Source: Pelomonas sp047654805 (GTDB taxonomy: Bacteria; Pseudomonadota; Gammaproteobacteria; Burkholderiales; Burkholderiaceae_C). From it: a DNA stretch of 64,000 nt. A program made the position numbers and the translations under genes. The notes beneath the pieces were generated by a model that had not been told where the DNA came from, made no database searches, and saw only the letters and a program-made list of their open reading frames with translations. Location of the stretch: positions 3,100,001 to 3,164,000 of the forward strand of contig NZ_JASGIV010000001.1 in NCBI RefSeq assembly GCF_047654805.1, written 5' to 3'. How positions within the stretch are numbered: position 1 is the first letter of the stretch; each line of letters opens with the position of its first letter. Below are positions 36,966 to 45,807 of the stretch, piece by piece.

Positions 36966-39950
36966 ATGACTACTCTCGATCGCCGCCACTTCCTGCTGAC
37001 CGTTGCCTCCGTTCCAGGATCGGCCCTGACCGCCTGCGGCGGCGGCAGTTCCGAGGTGCCAGGGACCATCTCCACGCCTGCCTCGCCCTCCCCTTCGGCT
37101 TCTGGCGTCGTCGATACGCCCGCGGCGCCCACCACCCCCGCCACGCCGGAGGTGCCGCAGCCCAGCAACACGACCGGACAGCTGAACCTGGCAGGGCCGG
37201 CAGGCGGCCTCGAACGCTCGCTCTCCGGTCTCTTCACGGTCACCTGCTCGGTGCCGGTAGGTAGCAAGGTGCGCATCACGCCGAGCGACGGTGCCGGCGG
37301 GCAGTTCTGGTCGTCCACCAGCCAGCCGGGCGACTACGGCTCGGTCTACCTCACCGCCGCAACGCCCACCGCAACCTTCCTCTATGCCCCGTCGTCTGCG
37401 GGAGCCAAGTCGATCACGCTGACAAACAATGGCGGGCTGGCGAATCCGACGGCATATGCCTACGAAGCGACCGCAGCCACGCCTGGTTCGGCCACACCGT
37501 TCAGACTCGTCCGTGGCGGCGTCACGGTTGGCCGCTATGCAACGCTCCAGCAGGTCAAGGACCAGGGCGGCTGGCAATCCGGCGACGTGGTCAAGGTCAC
37601 CGGCGGTACCTACGTGGTGTTCAACACCACCGACCCGGGCAACACGACACTGGTCACCAACACTGGCGGCGTGCAGACCGGCGTCCTGGTCGATACGACG
37701 ATCGAGTGGGAAACGCCCGGCCAGCCCATGGTGCTGGACTACAGCCGCTACTGGCAGATCGGCATGCTCAGCGGTGGTCAGCCCCAGTTGCTGACGATGG
37801 GGCAGTCATGCCGCAATCTAACCGTCCGGGGCCTGCACTTCCGCGGTGCCCGTTCGCCCATGGGCGAAAGCCGCCTCGGGGCCGCGATCTGGACCACGGT
37901 CAGTACGGCGAACAGCACGTATCCGGCAGCAACGCTGACCGTCGAGTACTGCAAGTTCTGGCAGTGCATTGACGGCATCCACACGCAGGAGACCCACTAC
38001 GGCCTGAGCAACTACATCCGCTACTGCGTTTTCGAGGACAACAGCGACCCACAAGGGCTGCGCCACGACATCTACACCGGCCGCAACGCATTGACCTACG
38101 TGCTGGGATGCAGTTTCCGCAAGACGCCCGGCCAGGGCTACCCACAAGCAGGCATGGGGCATGCCATCAAGTCACGCTGCCGCGCGACGACGGTGCTGGC
38201 CTGCATGCTCGACGTTCAGATGTTTGCAGACGGCACGGGTGGCTGCGCCCAGAACATCAACACACCCAACGGCGGCGTGGTCGTGATCGCCGGAAACGTC
38301 ATCAACCACTACGGTTCGCTGAGCAACAGCAACGACGGCAACTGCCTGCGCTACGGTGACGACCAGCACACGAAGACGGTGGACACGAACCCCGACCCTT
38401 CGTTGACCGTGCATTCATTGCTGCTGGCACAGAATACGCTGCGCAAGTACAACGGTCGCCCGGCCGACGGTAGCGACAAAGCGCTGATTAGCATCTACCC
38501 GACTGGCGTCGCAACGACGCTGCTCAGCGGCGCCGGGAGCCAGATCCCGGTGACGACGGTGGTGCGAAACAACATCGTCGCCTCCGACACCCCGCGGGCG
38601 GCCAGCTTCGTGAGTCAGTACCCTGCCAATACCGAGGTCTCGGTATCGGTTTTGGCGAACAACGGCGAGTACACGGGCGCCCAGATTGCCGGCTCGCCGG
38701 CCGTCAACGACGCGCCGTTTGAATGGGCGGGTGATTTCACGCCACCCGCGCCGCGCACGGACAGCCAACGCGGCGCGCGCACGCGCTATCTGCCTGGCTG
38801 GCTGCCAACGACGGCCTGGCAATGGAAGGAAATCCCCGGTACTGTCTGGGCGGACTACATCCGGGATGACGGCAACGGTGTCGCCCCCAAGGTCACCAGC
38901 GTCGACCCTGGCCCGAGCAAGACCTACCTGGCCACCTGGGAGTACTCCGGGCCGACCTACAGCCGCAAGAACCACGAGATCTGGATGTTCGGCGGGGGAC
39001 ACGCCGGCAGCACCATCAACATCCTCACGCGCTGGAACCTGCACAAGGAGAAACCTGACGTCGAGATGGTCAGCGCACCCACGCCAGAATCCGTGCGCAG
39101 GGCATGGGTATTCGGTGGCAAATTGCTGACCACCGCTTACTTCCCGGCCGACGGCAAGCCCTATTCGCCACACTCGTACTGGAACAACATGTACTCGGAC
39201 GCCCGGGACGAGTTCATCAGCTTTGGCATCGCAGCGATCGCGACCTCGACCGACGGGGCGAACCTAACGGCAGGAACCGCCTCCTTCCACGACATCGCCG
39301 GCCACCCGCGGTCGGGCCAGTGGCGTCCGGCCAAGTACTACGCCGACATCCCGACCTACCCGGACGGTTCATTCGAATACTACGGCCCGCGCGCGATGTC
39401 GCAGGACGGCATGGTCGTCTACTACTGGCCTCAAGGCCAGGGCATGAAGAAATACAGCTTTGCTACCAACACGCACACCCACGTCGGCGGCACCATGAGC
39501 ATGCCCAGCTCACGGCTGGCGATCAGCGGTGATGGCAAGCTTACCTTGCACGTCGGGCAAGACAGCAGCGCCGGCTGGGTCGTTCAGAGCTGCGACCTCG
39601 CGACCGGGCAGCGCAGCAATGTCACCGTCGGCGGCGATGCGATTCCTGCCGACTTGCAATGCTATGGCGTGGAATGGGTGGAGCCCTTGGGGGCCTACGT
39701 CACGATGTGGATTACTGCAGGCGCCTTCAACAACGATTCGATCAAGACCGACCCCAATATTGCCACGGTCGTAATCGCAACGCTCCGACTCTCCGGGCCA
39801 GCCTCGGCTACCGCGACCGTGAGGCAGACGAAGGGGCAGGCGCCGACTAAGTGCAACAGCGTGCGGGGAATGTTCTATGACCCCAACTACGGCTGCATGA
39901 TCGTCGCCACATCGCCAACAAAGCCGCTGATGGCTATCAAGGTAGCCTGA
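36966..39950 (+). CDS. Large Tat-type lipoprotein with beta-helix and C-terminal beta-rich domain
   Basis: This 994-residue protein starts with a twin-arginine-like motif RRHFLL (residues 6-11) and a lipobox ALTAC (Cys24). A Pro/Thr/Ser-rich linker (30-65) follows. Residues about 180-620 repeat short Asn/Gly-rich turns such as LTVRGLHFRGARS and VIAGNVINHYGS, typical of right-handed parallel beta-helix (pectate-lyase-like) proteins. The last 370 residues are rich in Trp, Tyr and Gly and look like a beta-propeller or similar. It may be a polysaccharide lyase, epimerase or binding protein for this locus. No family is assigned. Confidence 0.75.
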   Translation: MTTLDRRHFLLTVASVPGSALTACGGGSSEVPGTISTPASPSPSASGVVDTPAAPTTPATPEVPQPSNTTGQLNLAGPAGGLERSLSGLFTVTCSVPVGSKVRITPSDGAGGQFWSSTSQPGDYGSVYLTAATPTATFLYAPSSAGAKSITLTNNGGLANPTAYAYEATAATPGSATPFRLVRGGVTVGRYATLQQVKDQGGWQSGDVVKVTGGTYVVFNTTDPGNTTLVTNTGGVQTGVLVDTTIEWETPGQPMVLDYSRYWQIGMLSGGQPQLLTMGQSCRNLTVRGLHFRGARSPMGESRLGAAIWTTVSTANSTYPAATLTVEYCKFWQCIDGIHTQETHYGLSNYIRYCVFEDNSDPQGLRHDIYTGRNALTYVLGCSFRKTPGQGYPQAGMGHAIKSRCRATTVLACMLDVQMFADGTGGCAQNINTPNGGVVVIAGNVINHYGSLSNSNDGNCLRYGDDQHTKTVDTNPDPSLTVHSLLLAQNTLRKYNGRPADGSDKALISIYPTGVATTLLSGAGSQIPVTTVVRNNIVASDTPRAASFVSQYPANTEVSVSVLANNGEYTGAQIAGSPAVNDAPFEWAGDFTPPAPRTDSQRGARTRYLPGWLPTTAWQWKEIPGTVWADYIRDDGNGVAPKVTSVDPGPSKTYLATWEYSGPTYSRKNHEIWMFGGGHAGSTINILTRWNLHKEKPDVEMVSAPTPESVRRAWVFGGKLLTTAYFPADGKPYSPHSYWNNMYSDARDEFISFGIAAIATSTDGANLTAGTASFHDIAGHPRSGQWRPAKYYADIPTYPDGSFEYYGPRAMSQDGMVVYYWPQGQGMKKYSFATNTHTHVGGTMSMPSSRLAISGDGKLTLHVGQDSSAGWVVQSCDLATGQRSNVTVGGDAIPADLQCYGVEWVEPLGAYVTMWITAGAFNNDSIKTDPNIATVVIATLRLSGPASATATVRQTKGQAPTKCNSVRGMFYDPNYGCMIVATSPTKPLMAIKVA

Positions 39951-39987
39951 GCCTCAGCGCACCGGCTCGGCTGAAGTCGTGCGGGGT

Positions 39988-41745
39988 TCAACCGGCCGCC
40001 GGTAGTTCGTAGCGCCCGGCGGACGCCCGGGCGTAGCGCGCATAGACAAGCGCAGCCTTCAGCGCATAGTCGTAATTGGCCAGGCCCAACCGCCAGGCCA
40101 GATGCATCAGTCTGAGCACAGGCTTGTTCAGCACCTCGGCCGGGAAGCTGCTATCCGCCAGCATTGCGCGGGTACGCTCGTCCAGGTCCTGACGCAACCG
40201 CTTCTGCTGCGCCGCGCTCGCCGGGGTATTCCACTGGTCCGGCACATCGGCCGGTACGGGCACAGGGCTTGGCACATGGCCCGGATAGGCCTGCCAGGGC
40301 ACCTCCAGCACGGTTCCGTCGAACAGCCCCAACCAGCGCACGTAAAACCCGTGGTACAGGCAGGGGTCGGCCGGCAGTGCAGTGAGGTACTCCATGAGCT
40401 CACTGTCGTAGAACGGCAGCTGGAACTCGAGACGGTGCTGGTCGATGGTCTCGAAATGATTGACCAGATGGCGTCTCGGACCGTTGAGGTTCAGGAAGAT
40501 GTAGAGCGCGCGCACCGGGTCGGTCTGGCGCTGGGCCTGCATCTCCTGCTTCAGCACAGCCGCGAGATGGCCGTCGAAGCGGCTAGCGACGTCGGGCTTT
40601 AGGATGCGGGTGAGCAGGCTCTTGCTCTGCTGGTTCAGGAAGGTCTGGATACCACCATCCCAGTCACCGGCGCGCAGTTGCCGGACGATCTCTGGACTGA
40701 TGTAGACATGGCCGAGGCCCACGCTGCCGCCCTCCCCGGTCCAGACCACATGCGGACGATCAGCATCCCGCGCCTTGCGGGCGGTCGAGGCTGCCCACGT
40801 CTGCGCCATCACCGCCGACCAGTTCGGGCCGGGCTCGGTCGGCAGCTCGTAGTGCACCGCCCCGCATTTTTCGGCGTACTGTTTCGCGAAGACCTGGTCC
40901 TGTGTACCCGCAAGGGAGTAGTTGAAGGTGTAGGTGTGCACCTGCTCAGCGCGCAACGCGGCAACGACGACGCGCGAGTCCAGACCACCGCTGAGATAGG
41001 CGAAAGTCGTCCTATCGCCATGCAGGCGCCGGCGCATGGCGCGCTGAAAAAGGCGGTAGGCCTCGACCCGAGCCTGTTCCTCTGGTACGTCAATCGGCTG
41101 GACGGAACTCCATTCGAAGTAGCGGCTGGACGTCACGCCGTCCGGGCGGATGCTCAGCACCTCGCAAGGCAGGAGCATCTTGATACCAGCGTAAGGCGTC
41201 CCCGGACCGAAGGGATAGCCGAAGCCGGTAATCTCGGCCAGCGCCTGGACGTCGGCGGCCTTGGGCAGCACCTCCAGTGCTTCCAGGATGCGCAGCGCAC
41301 TTGAAAAATAGACGAAATCGCCATGAACGGCGTAGTACAGCGTACGCAGGCCCAGACGGTCAGCGATCAGATGTCCCGTCGCACGGGCAGGATCGTAGAA
41401 GGCTGCGCAGAAGGTCCCTGCACTATGCCGTAGCGCACTGAAATCATCGCGCTCCCATTGGCCATGCAACGCCAGCAAATGCTGATCCCGCGTCTCTCCA
41501 CTGGCGAGGCCATCAGCCATCAACGGCTCACCGGCCATGACTGATACCGCACCCTCGTCGCTGCGGTGATGGGCCGGTTGACCGAAGGCACCGATATCTA
41601 CCTTCACCAGATAAGCACTGCCCAATGCGTACTCGATCCGCTGGTCCTCGGGCGATCGGGAAATGGTTTTTCGCAAGGCCTCGCAAGTCGAAGCGGGAAT
41701 CGCGCCCCCAACACGACGACTGAAGACTCCGGCAAGAATTGTCAT
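39988..41745 (-). CDS. Asparagine synthase-like protein lacking the glutaminase cysteine
   Basis: The 585-residue protein has the two-domain asparagine synthase layout. The N-terminal Ntn-like domain starts MTILAGVFS, so residue 2 is Thr rather than the catalytic Cys. The later LIADRLGLRTLYYAV segment is preserved. The synthetase domain has the PP-loop YLSGGLDSRVVVAAL near residue 250. Such proteins can adenylate a carboxylate but may take amines from sources other than glutamine, like beta-lactam synthetase. A good AAGGA ribosome site precedes the ATG. It is the first visible gene of the long minus-strand run after the convergent lipoprotein. Confidence 0.8.
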   Translation of the reverse strand: MTILAGVFSRRVGGAIPASTCEALRKTISRSPEDQRIEYALGSAYLVKVDIGAFGQPAHHRSDEGAVSVMAGEPLMADGLASGETRDQHLLALHGQWERDDFSALRHSAGTFCAAFYDPARATGHLIADRLGLRTLYYAVHGDFVYFSSALRILEALEVLPKAADVQALAEITGFGYPFGPGTPYAGIKMLLPCEVLSIRPDGVTSSRYFEWSSVQPIDVPEEQARVEAYRLFQRAMRRRLHGDRTTFAYLSGGLDSRVVVAALRAEQVHTYTFNYSLAGTQDQVFAKQYAEKCGAVHYELPTEPGPNWSAVMAQTWAASTARKARDADRPHVVWTGEGGSVGLGHVYISPEIVRQLRAGDWDGGIQTFLNQQSKSLLTRILKPDVASRFDGHLAAVLKQEMQAQRQTDPVRALYIFLNLNGPRRHLVNHFETIDQHRLEFQLPFYDSELMEYLTALPADPCLYHGFYVRWLGLFDGTVLEVPWQAYPGHVPSPVPVPADVPDQWNTPASAAQQKRLRQDLDERTRAMLADSSFPAEVLNKPVLRLMHLAWRLGLANYDYALKAALVYARYARASAGRYELPAAG

Positions 41746-41803
41746 TCCATATCCTTGAGATGCGTTGGATTCGAAGCTGGTGCGGCCACGTTTTCGTTGA
41801 TGT

Positions 41804-43027
41804 TCAGGCGCGCTGCCGAACCAGTCGCACGGCCTTCGATACTAACCGGCGCGGGCCTCCGGCCCAATTCTTGGCACGCCGAATCAACCGAATCCATCGA
41901 ATGGATGGCAGTTTGATGCCATGCATCTGCGCCAGCTTTATATTGTCAGCCGCAAATGGATCAGACTCCATCCGTTCGATTTGACGCTCTATATATTCGG
42001 TACGCTTTTCCCGGTACAAATCCAGCCGAAAAATCTTGTCGAACGATTCCAGGTTTCCTGACACATCCAAGGTCAACAGGGTTCGCAAACACTTGTCGCA
42101 AACGGAGCAATTCTCCCATGCCTCGACGTGATCGACACAGACGTTCAGATATCGCGTGACAGGTTCATAATTCAAGACGTGCAACACCTTCTCTGACCGG
42201 GTGTAAGCGGTGCCATCGGAAACCAGTTCAACCGACTCCGTGGAAAGCAATGGGAGCAGCAGCGGGTCGCAATACGCCCCAATGTCCTTATTCTTATAGA
42301 ACGCAGAGCGCTCCAGCATGCCGGAGTAATTCATCCCCGCCGACGAATAGTAATATTTCGAGTAATGCTTCTGGAGCAAGAGCACTACCGCCGCAGCCTT
42401 GAGTGAATGCGAATACGAGTGCCACCAATGGTGAAAGAAATGCAGATTCGTATCCACATCCAGAAAATCCAGCCCCACCTCTTCAGCGAACTTGCTCAAC
42501 GCTGCATAACGGGTTTGAAATTTTGCTCTGGTGAACTCCGTCGAACCATGTTGAAGCCAATCACCGTTCGAACCCACATTGAAAAACGTCAGCGAGCTCA
42601 CCTTGTGCGCCGGCCGCCCCTCTAGCACGTATCTATCATAAATAGTGCAAAAGGAATCAACGCCCGCCGAGAATCCAGTTCCCACACCCGCGCCACCGTA
42701 GATTTCCTTGGATTCCGAAACTGCGGATATCTTGATCTTCTTGAGCGAATCAGAAAACCCCTGCAACAGCGGGATCGCATAATTGTTCAGATTGAACAGC
42801 AGACGCTGCGAGACACATCCCTCGACGACGATATCCTCTCCATACAGCATCGCGGGATAGAGCATCGCCACAAGAAAAGCATCCAAGCGATCAACGCACA
42901 CGTAGGACACAAACTCCTTGCGCACGGAGAACCAGAGTTCCTGCTCTCCATAGTGAGTGCTGTCAACAGTCGCCGATGCGATTACTCGACCATCGGACTC
43001 GATTAGCTTGAAGTCTCGGATATACAT
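41804..43027 (-). CDS. QueC-like PP-loop ATPase, unknown role
   Basis: From the ATG at 43027 this 407-residue protein has a PP-loop-like sequence GFSAGVDSFCTIYD (Ser120 to Ser125). Four cysteines at 297, 307, 310 and 313 have the spacing C-x9-C-x2-C-x2-C, close to the zinc site of QueC-type enzymes. The C-terminal basic tail (RRAKNWAGGPRRL) is extra. QueC proteins activate a carboxylate with ATP and amidate it. The open frame runs on to 43177, but that part is not supported. It lies in a lower-G+C patch with the flippase. Confidence 0.7.
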   Translation of the reverse strand: MYIRDFKLIESDGRVIASATVDSTHYGEQELWFSVRKEFVSYVCVDRLDAFLVAMLYPAMLYGEDIVVEGCVSQRLLFNLNNYAIPLLQGFSDSLKKIKISAVSESKEIYGGAGVGTGFSAGVDSFCTIYDRYVLEGRPAHKVSSLTFFNVGSNGDWLQHGSTEFTRAKFQTRYAALSKFAEEVGLDFLDVDTNLHFFHHWWHSYSHSLKAAAVVLLLQKHYSKYYYSSAGMNYSGMLERSAFYKNKDIGAYCDPLLLPLLSTESVELVSDGTAYTRSEKVLHVLNYEPVTRYLNVCVDHVEAWENCSVCDKCLRTLLTLDVSGNLESFDKIFRLDLYREKRTEYIERQIERMESDPFAADNIKLAQMHGIKLPSIRWIRLIRRAKNWAGGPRRLVSKAVRLVRQRA

Positions 43028-43062
43028 TGCATCTGCCAAATTATCACGAACGAATGCCTCGA

Positions 43063-44517
43063 TCAAGCCTTTGATCCGCGCAATCCTCGCAAGAAACCAA
43101 GCACCTCTTTCAGGCCCTCGTGATTGGCCAGGCGACTCAACAAGATGTAGACAACCGCCCCCAAGAGAATGAGGCAAGGCAGCCTAAACAACGCACCCAG
43201 GGCATCTCCAATCAGCAATCGAGCGCCATGGATGGCCAGCAGCATGCCAAGGGCTGGGAGCAAGGAATGCCCCATCGAGCGGAGTATGGCAAAGCGTTCC
43301 ATAGGTAAACCTGCGCCACCGCGAAACGCGATCTGCAGGAATAATATGGGAGAAACAAGCAGCCAGGACAAGCTAAGCCCCGCCCCGCCCCACAACCAGG
43401 AACCAGCAAAAAACAGGATGGGGCCGACCACCACGGCCCAAATAGCATTTGTCAATATGAATTCCGCACGCCCAATGCCTTGGTTCGCAACCTGAATGAA
43501 GTTGGCGACCATCCGTAGAGGCATGACGAGAGCAATCACTTGCAACGTCAGCAGCGCAGGCATCCATTTTTCACCCAGGATCACCGAGATGATCTCCGAG
43601 GAGAGTCCTGACAGCCCCCAAAGGATGGGCATCGTGACAAAACCCAGAATGCGAGCACCCAACAACATGTTTTCCGCAACTCGCCCAGGGTCGCTCTGCA
43701 TAGACGAAAAAGCCGGGAATGCGACTTGATTCACCAGCGCAGATATTCTCTGATTGGGCAGCGATGCCAAGTGCATTGCAATGGTGTAGAACCCCAAGAA
43801 TTCAGTGCCGATTATTTTCGCGCATATCAAGATGTCCGCTTGAAGGAACAGCATGCCCAGCACCTGGGCCAGCGTCAAACTCCCCCCGAACTTGAGCAGC
43901 GGCCACATGCCGTCCAGAGCGAAATTGGGTCGTTTGAAATAGGGTGACACCAAATTCAGTCCAACCGTCCGACACAACTGCCCGAGCAGCGAGCCGACGA
44001 CCAGCGCCCAAACGCCAAGGCCGCGGAATGCCAGAAAAAGCGTCACAACCCCGGTAAACACAGCCGCACCGAGATCGAGCAGTGAACGGAATTTGAACTC
44101 CATCTGCCGCTGCAACAGCGAATTGGGCACAACCGCAAACGCCGCGAGAACAAATTGCAGGGACAAGGCCTGCACGACAGGCACCACGCGCGCATCTTCA
44201 TAGAAGCGGCCGATCAGCGGCGCCGCCAGGATCAGCAGCGCGGCCAACAGGAAATGCACCGAGAGCACGACGGCGAAGACCCTGCGAACCAACGTATCGT
44301 CCAACTCCGGCTTCTGGACAATTGCCGCACCCAACCCCAACTCCGAAAACATGTTCAGCAGCGAGACGAAGACCGTCGCCATCGCCAGCAGCCCGTAGTC
44401 GGCAGGCGACAGGATGCGGATGACGATGAGCGTGATCGACCAGGTGATCAGCTGGCTGGTCAATCGGGCACCGGCCGTCCAGCGAAAGCCGGACAGGGCC
44501 TGATTGCGAAGGCTCAT
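43063..44517 (-). CDS. Oligosaccharide flippase family protein (Wzx-like)
   Basis: This 484-residue protein has about 12-14 transmembrane segments and the polysaccharide transporter landmarks GFRWTAGARLTSQLITWSITL and IRILSPADYGLLAMATVFVSLLNMFSELGLGAAIVQ. It resembles WzxC/TuaB. It should move lipid-linked oligosaccharide units across the inner membrane. The 3' half lies in a lower-G+C patch: the line 43441-43500 has 26 G+C of 60. It overlaps the toroid protein gene by four bases and precedes the PP-loop gene. Confidence 0.9.
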   Translation of the reverse strand: MSLRNQALSGFRWTAGARLTSQLITWSITLIVIRILSPADYGLLAMATVFVSLLNMFSELGLGAAIVQKPELDDTLVRRVFAVVLSVHFLLAALLILAAPLIGRFYEDARVVPVVQALSLQFVLAAFAVVPNSLLQRQMEFKFRSLLDLGAAVFTGVVTLFLAFRGLGVWALVVGSLLGQLCRTVGLNLVSPYFKRPNFALDGMWPLLKFGGSLTLAQVLGMLFLQADILICAKIIGTEFLGFYTIAMHLASLPNQRISALVNQVAFPAFSSMQSDPGRVAENMLLGARILGFVTMPILWGLSGLSSEIISVILGEKWMPALLTLQVIALVMPLRMVANFIQVANQGIGRAEFILTNAIWAVVVGPILFFAGSWLWGGAGLSLSWLLVSPILFLQIAFRGGAGLPMERFAILRSMGHSLLPALGMLLAIHGARLLIGDALGALFRLPCLILLGAVVYILLSRLANHEGLKEVLGFLRGLRGSKA

Positions 44518-45797
44518 GTGCGCAGGCGCGCTTGCTGCAGCATCAGCGCATCCAGGAAGTACTTCGTCGCCCAGTTCGGATAGCCTGACCGCATGTAAGC
44601 CCCCAGGATCGGGAACGACCCTGCGATCGCACCGACGCAGCCCGGATCCTCCGAGCGCAGCGACTGCAGCGCCTTCAGGTAGTCCACCAGCTTGTCGGCA
44701 GCATCGGCGTAGCGGGCCTCACCCAAGTGCCCTGCGAGCCTATAGCAGACGATGGCAAGCTGGGCCGAACCGGTCAAGCAGGACGACAGGCCCGCCGGCT
44801 CCCAATCGGCATAGAAGCGCCCGGGCAGATAGCCCGATGCCTGCATGTTGGGCAGCAGCGCGTCGAGCGTACGGCGCACCGCGTCCACAAAATCGGAGCG
44901 GCCAGCCGCCAGACCCACTTCCAGCACACCCTGCAGCGTGTAGCCGATGGTGTGGGTCAACGGCGCATCCGAGCGGGTCAGGCAGTTGTGCGCGAACCAG
45001 CCATTGGCCTGCTGCTGACGCAGTGCGGCCTCGATGGAGCGGATCGCGGCCTGCTTGTAGCGCTCCTCGCCACTGATCTCGCCGAAACGGTAGATCGCCC
45101 AGGCGCACAGGCAGGTGTAGGTCTTGATCTCACCTCGGCTGACGAAGGCGCCGTTGGTCTTGTAGTAGCCCTGCTCATCGAGGTCATCGACCAGCCAGTC
45201 GGCAGCACGGCGGGCGGCCTCGAGGATGCGCGGTTCGCCGGAATGAACATAGGCAGAGCACCAGCCATCCAGCACCATGCCGGTGTTGAAGGCGGCTGCC
45301 GTTTGTCGCTCAGGCGGGCAGACGGGCCCGCCCTGCACCGCGCCGGTCGGCATCTGCACGTCGACCTCCCAGTGGGCCATGCGCATCGCGGCGTCCGCCA
45401 CGGCTGTGTCGCCACCGGACTTCGCGTAGGCCAATAGCGACGTGATGATGTAGCCAGTGGTCTCGGGATAGGAAACACGCCAGCCCGATCCGGCACCGCC
45501 GTCGTCGCAGGGGAAGTAACCAAGAGCCACGCCGCCGTCCGGGCTGGAGGACTGTCCGCGCAGGATCCAGTCGACTGCAGCGCGGGCGCGCTGCTCGTTC
45601 TCGCCCCTGATCGGCATGACGGCGTCAGTGGCGAAGCGCCACAGGCCGCGGCCGACCTCGCCGCGGAACGCGTCGCGCCCCGGCGCCCACAGCGCCCTCA
45701 CCTCCGCCATGAAGTGGGAGGCCGCCCAGTAGGTGGTCTTGAGACTGCCCTTGTAGTAGGTGTCCTTGATGATGCGGGCAATGGTGCCGAGTCTCAA
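44514..45797 (-). CDS. Alpha/alpha-toroid protein, possible glucuronyl epimerase or glycosidase
   Basis: The 427-residue protein shows repeated helical hairpins with aromatic and glycine turns, such as WRVSYPETTGYIITSLLAY, AAFNTGMVLDGWCSAYVHSGE and THTIGYTLQGVLEVGLAAGR. This is the pattern of (alpha/alpha) toroids such as glycoside hydrolases, polysaccharide lyases and the C-terminal domain of D-glucuronyl C5-epimerase. No signal peptide is seen, so it may act on lipid-linked units in the cytoplasm. Its start lies ten bases after the stop of the MaoC-SDR gene. Confidence 0.7.
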   Translation of the reverse strand: MRLGTIARIIKDTYYKGSLKTTYWAASHFMAEVRALWAPGRDAFRGEVGRGLWRFATDAVMPIRGENEQRARAAVDWILRGQSSSPDGGVALGYFPCDDGGAGSGWRVSYPETTGYIITSLLAYAKSGGDTAVADAAMRMAHWEVDVQMPTGAVQGGPVCPPERQTAAAFNTGMVLDGWCSAYVHSGEPRILEAARRAADWLVDDLDEQGYYKTNGAFVSRGEIKTYTCLCAWAIYRFGEISGEERYKQAAIRSIEAALRQQQANGWFAHNCLTRSDAPLTHTIGYTLQGVLEVGLAAGRSDFVDAVRRTLDALLPNMQASGYLPGRFYADWEPAGLSSCLTGSAQLAIVCYRLAGHLGEARYADAADKLVDYLKALQSLRSEDPGCVGAIAGSFPILGAYMRSGYPNWATKYFLDALMLQQARLRT

Positions 45798-45807
45798 TCT
45801 GAGCCCC

